DNA of 64,000 nt from an uncultured Victivallaceae bacterium. Lineage in GTDB: Bacteria; Verrucomicrobiota; Lentisphaeria; Victivallales; Victivallaceae. The stretch is from positions 1 through 64,000 of the forward strand of contig CALXXL010000010.1 in the NCBI GenBank assembly GCA_944392655.1, written 5' to 3'. Made by a program: the position numbers and the translations under genes. A model generated the notes under the pieces. It was not told where the DNA came from. It did not search any database and saw only the letters and a list, made by a program, of their open reading frames with translations. This document shows positions 57,677 to 64,000 of this stretch, piece by piece; position 1 is the first letter of the stretch; each line of letters opens with the position of its first letter.

Positions 57677-58872
57677 ATTCCGCAATTTCCCTTACTGAAT
57701 ACTGCAATTGTAATCGGGTTCGCACCACGCCAGAATTCATTGCCGGCAAGCTCGGAAGCGTGATATACGCTTAAAGTGAAAAGCTCTCTCCTGAACTCTC
57801 TTAAATGCGTTGCAACCACCGCCGCGCTCTCCACCCGTACCGCAACCACCACCATAATTCCGCCAGGCTTAAGCCGTTCAAATGCCGCCGACATAATTTC
57901 ACCGCACTGAGCTCCACCGCCGCCAACAAATATACGGTCAGGGGCAGGCAGCTCCACCATTTTTTCCATAATATCCCCACAAACAGGTATAACATTATCA
58001 ACCCCGCTGTGTTTCATATTAAATTCAATATCGCCGATTCTGCCGTAATCTTTCTCCACCGCATACACCCGCAGTTCCCGGCACAATCCGGCAGCTTCAA
58101 TGCCGACTGACCCACTGCCTGCCCCCAGATCCCACATAACTCCGGGCGCTATTCTCAATTTGGCCAGTACCACCGCCCGCACCTCCGGATGAGTTATCAT
58201 ATCTTTGTGCCTGCGGTAATTTTCATCCGGCAATCCCAGAGGCAAAACCGGAGGTTGCACCCCACGCTGAACGGCCAGAATATTTAATGATCTTTCCGGC
58301 AGAACGACTTCCGACATCTCACCAAGTTTACCTTTAAAAACCATCTCATCCGTCAAACCGAGATTCACCCCGATCACCGCCTGCCATTCTGCGCACAATG
58401 GATAAAGCTCCACCAATCTCCGGGCAACTTCAGCCGCATCGCGTTCCGGATCGGTATAGATAATTGCGGTTTTAGCCCGCAATATCCTTTTAAACGGAAT
58501 ATTGCCGGATACCGCATGCAAAGAAAACAGCTCCGCCTCCGACCAGTCTATTCCGGATTTGGCCGCCAGCAGCTGAAACGCCGCCGGCTGCGGAGTAAAC
58601 GAAAATTCACATTCAGTAAACTCCCGCAGCAATGCGCCGCCGATACCGTGAAACAGCGGGTCGCCCGAACCCAATACCACTATTCTGTCGTTTGCTCCGG
58701 TTGTCTCCAACAATTCGCGCATAACATTTTTCCAGTCGCCCTTGAGCTCAACTTTGCGACAATAGCCGGGAACATCTTTCAATAATCTTTTCCCGGCAAA
58801 AACAATGTTTCCGGAATGCAAATCCGGTATATTCTCTCCGGCTGAAACGCCAAAAACCTCTATCTTTCTCAT
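57673..58872 (-). CDS. cbiET: CbiE-CbiT fusion (CobL-like): precorrin-6Y C5,15-methyltransferase and decarboxylase
   Basis: 399 residues. The first half is CbiE (VVLGSGDPLFHGIGGALLRE, ELFSLHAVSGNIPFKRI). The second half is CbiT with SAM motif WDLGAGSGSVGIEAA and RIFVGGGGAQ. Methylates C5 and C15 and removes the C12 acetate carboxyl. Overlaps with neighbours at both ends. Confidence 0.93.
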   Translation of the reverse strand: MRKIEVFGVSAGENIPDLHSGNIVFAGKRLLKDVPGYCRKVELKGDWKNVMRELLETTGANDRIVVLGSGDPLFHGIGGALLREFTECEFSFTPQPAAFQLLAAKSGIDWSEAELFSLHAVSGNIPFKRILRAKTAIIYTDPERDAAEVARRLVELYPLCAEWQAVIGVNLGLTDEMVFKGKLGEMSEVVLPERSLNILAVQRGVQPPVLPLGLPDENYRRHKDMITHPEVRAVVLAKLRIAPGVMWDLGAGSGSVGIEAAGLCRELRVYAVEKDYGRIGDIEFNMKHSGVDNVIPVCGDIMEKMVELPAPDRIFVGGGGAQCGEIMSAAFERLKPGGIMVVVAVRVESAAVVATHLREFRRELFTLSVYHASELAGNEFWRGANPITIAVFSKGNCGI

Positions 58873-59924
58873 AACGGCAACCGCTCCCCGATTTCATTAT
58901 ATACCGCAACAACCACGTTCATCTTTCCGCCCCATTCATTCAAGACCGTATCTGCCTTGCGGCAAATAATACTAAGCATACTCTGATAGAGTTCTTCCGG
59001 CATAAGTGCTGCCGCCTCTCCCAAAGTGGTGATATTACCGGGCAAATCACAGCCGGCCTGACGGGCAAATACACGCAATTGCTCCATATCGGCCGGATTG
59101 ATGTGAGCGTGGGTATTCTTCAAACCGCAAGCGTATTTAAACAGCTTGCCCGGCATACAGCCGACAATAATCTCCTGCGCCCCCGCTTCCACGGCAGCCG
59201 CTACCGCTTCCCCGATAAAATCACCGGAAACAATCGGCTCCACCATCGGAAAATCCCGTTTCAGCGCATCCCCGGATCGTCTGCCGGAAGCAAAGCCGGG
59301 GATTTTTCCCGCCGCCAATGCCGCACGGCACTGTAACTTTATTGTATCGACATAAGCCGCATGGGAATAAGGCTTTACTATGCCGCTGTTACCCAGAATG
59401 GATATTCCTCCGACAATCCCCAATGCCGGATTCAGAGTTTTCCGTGCCAGCTCTTCACCGTTTTCAACCGCAATTTCCAGCGTCAAAACCTCATCCATCT
59501 CACCGAAGCCCATGCGCATAAGATTATCTTTTATTATCCTGCGCGGCCCGGGATTAATTGCCGGATATCCCGGCGCAACTGCCAACCCCGGACGGGTTAC
59601 CCGCCCGACTCCGCTTCCACCGTGAATAATCAATTTTCCACGCCCGCAATCTTCCACAAGATCGCCAGCTCCGGCAGCGCCGCCACGAACAACCTTTACC
59701 TTGACTATACATTTGTCAGTAACATCCGGATCGTCCCCCGCATCTTTTTGCACGGCAAACCAACCATCCGGCAGAGTCTTAACCGGAATATTCAATACAA
59801 CGCCGCCAGGCAGAATCAACTCTTCCTGTGGCAGAATCTCTCCGCCGGTTAAATATCGATATCCGGCTAAAATCGCGGCCGCCGCCGCGCTGCCGGTGGT
59901 AAAGCCGTCACGCAACTCTTTCAC
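58869..59924 (-). CDS. cbiD: Cobalt-precorrin-5B C1-methyltransferase
   Basis: 351 residues. N-terminal LRDGFTTGSAAAAAILAGYR is the CbiD signature; DAGDDPDVTDKCIVKVKV and GGSGVGRVTRPGLAVAPGYP, ILGNSGIVKPYSHAAY follow. Presence of cbiD with cbiG marks the anaerobic, early-cobalt pathway. Confidence 0.95.
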   Translation of the reverse strand: MKELRDGFTTGSAAAAAILAGYRYLTGGEILPQEELILPGGVVLNIPVKTLPDGWFAVQKDAGDDPDVTDKCIVKVKVVRGGAAGAGDLVEDCGRGKLIIHGGSGVGRVTRPGLAVAPGYPAINPGPRRIIKDNLMRMGFGEMDEVLTLEIAVENGEELARKTLNPALGIVGGISILGNSGIVKPYSHAAYVDTIKLQCRAALAAGKIPGFASGRRSGDALKRDFPMVEPIVSGDFIGEAVAAAVEAGAQEIIVGCMPGKLFKYACGLKNTHAHINPADMEQLRVFARQAGCDLPGNITTLGEAAALMPEELYQSMLSIICRKADTVLNEWGGKMNVVVAVYNEIGERLPL

Positions 59925-60601
59925 TGCAACTCCACTCCACTCTCCATAATTCCATGCAATGCGGCAACCGCCAGCGGACTGCCGCCACGCCGACCATTCA
60001 AAATAATCATCGGCACATCATTTAACTGCAACGCAAGCTCCTTGGACTCTACAACGTTGACAAACCCCACCGGCATGGCGATAATCAAACGCGGCTTAAT
60101 CCGGCCGGCCAACACCGCCTCCGCCACACCGGCCAATGCCAATGGCGCATTGCCGCACAAAAATATCCCGTTATCAATTTTATCCAGGTAGAGTTCCACC
60201 CCGGCCAACGCCCGGGTGATATGCCTTTGCCGCGCCAATTCCCCCACTGGAGCGTTAAGAGATGGGCAGATAATAGAATCCCGGCTGTAATTGGAGTTGA
60301 AACTGGATAATTTACTTACAGACAACCCGGCCTTGATCATATTGGAATCAGAATAAATCCCCGCCCCGTTCCGCAATGCCGACAGTCCGGCGGAAACCGG
60401 ATCATTTTTAAATCCAACCACATCCGCTATAGCAAAATCCGCTGTGGTATGGATAAGACGGCGTACAACCCGCCATTCGCCGGGAGAAAAACGGCACCGG
60501 ACTTCCGGAGCAATTTCCGCCTCTATACGGCGGAAACTCTCCGCTTCAATCTCCGCCCCCGAGGCGTTCCAGCTGATCGATTTACACTTATAGTCGTTCA
60601 T
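59921..60601 (-). CDS. cbiC: Precorrin-8X methylmutase
   Basis: 226 residues. RRLIHTTADFAIADVV with the catalytic His near residue 51, SDSNMIKAG, and MPVGFVNVVESKELALQ are family motifs. Moves the methyl group from C11 to C12. Start overlaps the cobO stop (TAATG). Confidence 0.94.
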   Translation of the reverse strand: MNDYKCKSISWNASGAEIEAESFRRIEAEIAPEVRCRFSPGEWRVVRRLIHTTADFAIADVVGFKNDPVSAGLSALRNGAGIYSDSNMIKAGLSVSKLSSFNSNYSRDSIICPSLNAPVGELARQRHITRALAGVELYLDKIDNGIFLCGNAPLALAGVAEAVLAGRIKPRLIIAMPVGFVNVVESKELALQLNDVPMIILNGRRGGSPLAVAALHGIMESGVELQ

Positions 60602-61131
60602 TAAAAGTCTATCCCTTTCAATGCCGGAATACCATTCCTGAACTGGTGCTTTATCTCATTTATTTCCGACACCATGTCGGCAACTGCAATCAGCTCATCC
60701 GCGGCATAACGTCCGGTGATAATCACATGCAGTCCTTTGCGCTTTGTCTTCAGCGCCTCAATTACATTCTCAATTTCAAGCAATCCGGAGTTGATGGCAA
60801 TATTGAGTTCATCCAGCACCAGAAGCCCGCCATCAAAATTACGCAGCAGATTCTCCGCCTTACGCCACCCTTCAAGCGCATATTCGCGGTGATTACCCGG
60901 TTTTGAGGTGAAACCGCAACCGGCAACTTCAAACAACATATCCGGAAAATAACGGTGGAAAAATTGATATTCCCCCGTCTCACAACTGCCTTTGACAAAC
61001 TGCACAACCGCCACTTTCCACCCCCACCCCAATGCACGGATGACACTGCCGAGCGCAGCAGAGGTCTTGCCTTTGCCATTGCCGGTATAGACCATTATAA
61101 GCCCATTTTCAACTCTGCCGGAATCCATCAT
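60601..61131 (-). CDS. cobO: Corrinoid adenosyltransferase, CobA/CobO/BtuR type
   Basis: 176 residues. P-loop YTGNGKGKTSAALGSVIRA (15-33) and LVLDELNIAI with the BtuR-type fold, VVQFVKGS. Adds the adenosyl group to cobalt. The ATG (61131) overlaps the CobD-CobQ stop by ATGA. Confidence 0.94.
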   Translation of the reverse strand: MMDSGRVENGLIMVYTGNGKGKTSAALGSVIRALGWGWKVAVVQFVKGSCETGEYQFFHRYFPDMLFEVAGCGFTSKPGNHREYALEGWRKAENLLRNFDGGLLVLDELNIAINSGLLEIENVIEALKTKRKGLHVIITGRYAADELIAVADMVSEINEIKHQFRNGIPALKGIDF

Positions 61132-63677
61132 TTCAACCCCATCAGTTTATAAATACGGTTCACATCAACCCGTTCACGGATATGCGCGGCAAGCAGGTTC
61201 AGAGAGTCCTCAATCCCGTAATGCGTCAGCTTCGGTAAAGGCGCCATACCGGAAACGACTCTTACACTGTTAATATAGTCGCGGCGGAATGTGTCGTCAT
61301 CAAATACCCCGTGCAGATAGGTGCAGAACAGCCGCTCTTTCTTTACCGCAACAAGATCACCAAGTTTATTGCAGCAGATTAATGCATCCGGATCAAGGCA
61401 TGAACTGACACCATTGTGAATTTCATAGCCCGCCATCTTACCGGCAAAGAAGCCGCGAAGCCCCCTCTCCTGACGCAATATCTTCTTCTTCCCCATCACC
61501 GTTTCAATATCGATCAATCCCAGCATCGGCGATTCGGTAATATCAGATTCAACCGCATCCGGATCAAGCAAACGCATCCCCGCCAGCTGCAATCCGCCGC
61601 AAATCCCGATGTAAAATGCTCCACGCTTAACTGCCGCACAGATTTTCTCCTTCAAGCCGGAATTTAACAGCTGCTGATAATCTGCCGCTACTGATTTACT
61701 GCCCGGTACCACCACTATGTCAGGATTGCCGAAATCGTCCGGAGAAGCTACTTTACGCACCGTTACGTCCGGCTCCCCTTCAAACGGAGTGAAATCGGTG
61801 AAATTGGCAATCCTGCCCAACTGAACAATCACCATATCCAACGTCCGGTCAAACTTTTCAACCTTGCGGACAAATGAGAAGTTGACAGAGTCCTCCTCCG
61901 GCAGCTCCAGATCCGGCAGATAATCAACCACTCCCAATACCGGTTTTCCGGTCAGCTCCTCAATATAACGATGTGCCGGTTCCAGCAGCGAGGCGTCACC
62001 ACGGAATTTATTGACGATAAAACCACGCAAAAGCCGCCTTTCCCAATCCTCCAGCGTGGCGTAGATTCCGGCAAAAGCGGCGTAGACTCCGCCACGATCT
62101 ATATCACCTGCCAGCATGACCCGGGCATCCGCATATTCCGCCATGCGCATATTTACTATATCGTTCTTTTTGAGATTGACTTCACCCGGACTCCCGGCAC
62201 CCTCTATAATCATTGCATCGCGGCCTTCCGCCAGCGTATCGTAACTCTCTTTTATAACGTCAAACAACCGGTGTTTCATGGTAAAATACTCTTTCGCCCG
62301 CATTTTGCCAATTGCATGTCCCAGAATAATTATCTGGCTTGCGTGGTCGCTCTCCGGTTTTAAAAGCACCGGATTCATACGGACATCCGGATCTATCCGG
62401 CACGCATCGGCCTGAACCGCCTGGGCCCGCCCGATTTCACCACCATCGGCGGTAACAAAGGAGTTCAGCGCCATATTCTGCGCCTTGAATGGCGCCACGC
62501 TGTAACCATCCTCCAGCATCACCCGGCAGAATCCGGCCGTGAGAATGCTCTTGCCCGCATTGGAACATGTCCCCTGAAACATCAACGCCGGAATTTTACG
62601 CTTCCTTATAACAGACGGCGCAAATACCACCCCGGGAGCAACAATCCGGCGCAACGCAGCTATAAGTTTTGCGTTGCTTGCCGCATCCTTCACCGCAATC
62701 CGGTAAAAGCTCTCTCCAAGCCCGACATAATCAGAACAGCACCGCACAGCTATATGGTACTCTTTCAAAAGCCGTTCAAAAAGCTCAGGAACACCGCACT
62801 CAAACAAGATAAAATCCGCACGCCCCGGATAGACCTTTATTCCGTCAATATCTGCCAAAGCCCCCGCCAGCTCACTCCGCAAACGCTCCGTCTTCGCAAT
62901 CGACTTTACGGCAAAATCCTTTTGCTCCAACAGCATCGGCATAAGCCGGCACTCCGCCGCTCCGCACAGCCAGGGCGGCATGATTTCCCGTAAACGGGCA
63001 ATCCACTTCTCTCCGGCAACAACATAACCCATCCGCAAACCGGGCAATGCGTAGAATTTGGTCAGAGAACGCACCACCGCAAGGTTATCTCTGGTTTTGC
63101 CAACTAACGAGATTTCCGGAACAAAATCGGCAAACGCTTCGTCAATAATAAAATTGACCTCCGGCTCAGAGTCGATCAACTGCAAAAGCGCATCCGGAGC
63201 AGTCGTCATCCCGGTGGGGTTGGCCGGATTGCCGATTATAACCAGATCGCCGGGCTGAAGAAAACCGCGCAGCCTGTCCGGCATGAAAATAAAGTCTTCA
63301 TTTTTATCCAGAATAAAATATTCCACCGGAATGCCTGCTGCCCGGCAGACCCGCTCATATTCATTAAAGCATGGCGCCACCAGCACCGCCCGGTGCGCAT
63401 TTAAACACATCGGCAGAAGAAACAGCAGCCCCCCTGCCCCATTGCCTGCCTGAACCGTGGACTCGAATATTCCCCAATGTTCCGCTAAAAACCGGTTCAC
63501 CCCGGCCGCATCCGGTTCCGGATAACGGTGCAGATCGTCAAACGCGGAAAAATACTCCTTGAACCCCCCATCCGGTATGCCGCAGGGATTCAGGTTGACG
63601 CTGAAATCTGTTATCTCCTCTGGAAGACAACCGCCTATCGCGGCAAAACGGGCAATATCTCCGCCATGCGTACTCAT
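61128..63677 (-). CDS. cobD-cobQ: CobD-CobQ fusion: threonine-phosphate decarboxylase and cobyric acid synthase
   Basis: 849 residues. Residues 1-340 are a PLP class I aminotransferase-like CobD (STHGGDIARFAAIGGCLPEE; VIIGNPANPTGM; PLP Lys in SLTKFYALPGLRMGY). From about 350, CobQ/CbiP: MFQGTCSNAGKSILTAGFCR, APFKAQNMALNSF, IEGAGSPGEVNL, glutaminase Cys in GICGGLQLAG and His in TYLHGVFDD. One chain thus makes the aminopropanol-phosphate linker and the four amidations of cobyric acid. No stop or frame break between. Confidence 0.93.
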   Translation of the reverse strand: MSTHGGDIARFAAIGGCLPEEITDFSVNLNPCGIPDGGFKEYFSAFDDLHRYPEPDAAGVNRFLAEHWGIFESTVQAGNGAGGLLFLLPMCLNAHRAVLVAPCFNEYERVCRAAGIPVEYFILDKNEDFIFMPDRLRGFLQPGDLVIIGNPANPTGMTTAPDALLQLIDSEPEVNFIIDEAFADFVPEISLVGKTRDNLAVVRSLTKFYALPGLRMGYVVAGEKWIARLREIMPPWLCGAAECRLMPMLLEQKDFAVKSIAKTERLRSELAGALADIDGIKVYPGRADFILFECGVPELFERLLKEYHIAVRCCSDYVGLGESFYRIAVKDAASNAKLIAALRRIVAPGVVFAPSVIRKRKIPALMFQGTCSNAGKSILTAGFCRVMLEDGYSVAPFKAQNMALNSFVTADGGEIGRAQAVQADACRIDPDVRMNPVLLKPESDHASQIIILGHAIGKMRAKEYFTMKHRLFDVIKESYDTLAEGRDAMIIEGAGSPGEVNLKKNDIVNMRMAEYADARVMLAGDIDRGGVYAAFAGIYATLEDWERRLLRGFIVNKFRGDASLLEPAHRYIEELTGKPVLGVVDYLPDLELPEEDSVNFSFVRKVEKFDRTLDMVIVQLGRIANFTDFTPFEGEPDVTVRKVASPDDFGNPDIVVVPGSKSVAADYQQLLNSGLKEKICAAVKRGAFYIGICGGLQLAGMRLLDPDAVESDITESPMLGLIDIETVMGKKKILRQERGLRGFFAGKMAGYEIHNGVSSCLDPDALICCNKLGDLVAVKKERLFCTYLHGVFDDDTFRRDYINSVRVVSGMAPLPKLTHYGIEDSLNLLAAHIRERVDVNRIYKLMGLK

Positions 63678-64000
63678 TTTTTCACCTCCGGAGATTTATC
63701 GCGGTGAGAGCGTACGGGAATGCAATACGGCTTACCATCCGAACTATGGCATATCTCGGCATCAATATTGAAGACATCCAACAACACATCTGCTTTTATA
63801 ATATCTTCCGGCCGGCCGAAATATTTTATCCTGCCGCTCTTCACCGCAGCGATAAAGTCAGAATAACGCGCCGCCATGTTGAGATCATGCAAAGCCATTA
63901 TCACACCAATCCCCAGCTCCAAATTCAGTTTTCTTATAAGCTCCATTATCTCGTATTGAGTGCATATATCCAGAAATGTGGTCGGCTCATCCAACAACAG
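63674..64000 (-). CDS. ABC transporter ATPase, partial (corrinoid/iron type)
   Basis: The frame enters from the right edge with LLLDEPTTFLDICTQYEIME (Walker B and D-loop), the switch His in MALHDLNMAARYSDF, and a C-terminal region GRPEDIIKADVLLDVFNIDA common in FepC/BtuD-type importers. Only about the last 108 residues are visible. Its stop overlaps the cobD-cobQ start, so the importer and the biosynthetic genes share a transcript. Cobalamin, cobalt or siderophore substrate cannot be told from this part. Confidence 0.85.
   Translation of the reverse strand: MLLDEPTTFLDICTQYEIMELIRKLNLELGIGVIMALHDLNMAARYSDFIAAVKSGRIKYFGRPEDIIKADVLLDVFNIDAEICHSSDGKPYCIPVRSHRDKSPEVKK

Noticed and set aside
1-64000. 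CRISPR array or diversity-generating retroelement
   Set aside because: No regularly spaced repeats, no Cas or reverse transcriptase gene, and no template/variable repeat pair near the tail genes.

Overview
The window joins two very different regions. Positions 1 to about 28.9 kb are one end of a prophage, with almost every gene on the minus strand. From about 28.9 kb to the right edge is ordinary bacterial chromosome. SD-led starts, a host tRNA-Gln next to the prophage, a eukaryotic-type HisA, two glycosidase-like genes of no recognised family and a long anaerobic cobalamin operon suggest an anaerobic, gut-type Gram-negative bacterium. My best guess is the PVC group (Lentisphaerota/Victivallis-like). 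This is an inference from gene content, not a measured placement.

Prophage, read in its own transcription direction (right to left). Next to tRNA-Gln (28841-28914) lies the C-terminal remnant of a serine recombinase on the plus strand, abutting a primase-helicase that also seems to lack its N-terminus. Next come a RusA-like protein, a ParB-like gene broken by a homopolymer frameshift, an adenine-methylase-like protein without its catalytic tetrapeptide, and small proteins. A self-contained AAA ATPase/RloB defence pair (AbiL-like) with its own promoter follows at 20.75-22.63 kb. The capsid module runs TerS-like, portal, scaffold, DUF5309-type major capsid protein, and a MuF-type minor capsid protein. 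The MuF protein carries a C-terminal zincin (HEFGH) domain and is followed by tiny coupled genes that look like an immunity cassette. TerL sits downstream of this, about 7 kb from the TerS-like gene. After it come small regulatory ORFs, a structured RNA and a Rha-family protein, then head-tail joining proteins, tail tube, tail-assembly chaperones with a likely -1 ribosomal frameshift on A9, tape measure, and tail-tip/fibre proteins running off the left edge. I see no lysis genes, no repressor and no intact integrase.

Chromosome. On the plus strand, 29.07-32.83 kb holds an undecaprenyl-phosphate flippase (DUF368), Lgt, an RluD-type pseudouridine synthase and an LD-carboxypeptidase: envelope and translation housekeeping. 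A putative glycosidase (minus) and glycerate kinase (plus) follow. A PqqD-like protein and an ABC exporter form a two-gene minus-strand unit. The plus-strand run 38.46-43.75 kb contains a glycosyltransferase, threonine synthase, HisA, ThiL, TsaE and a DUF1848 protein. A DUF3793 gene and flavodoxin (43.91-45.06 kb) follow, preceded by two matching 14-bp palindromes and a compact structured leader, which suggests metal or redox control. Two glycosyltransferases (minus) and a large toroid-glycosidase-like gene (plus) separate this from the last block.

From 49.96 kb to the right edge is a minus-strand cobalamin operon: ABC ATPase (cut by the edge), CobD-CobQ fusion, CobO, CbiC, CbiD, CbiE-CbiT, CbiF-CbiG, CbiH, CbiA, CbiB, CobC, CobU, CobT, CobS. 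Most junctions are ATGA, TAATG or other short overlaps. Corrin ring methylation, ring contraction, amidation, adenosylation, aminopropanol attachment and lower-ligand assembly are covered. CbiK/CbiX, CbiL and CbiJ are not in the window and may lie to the right.
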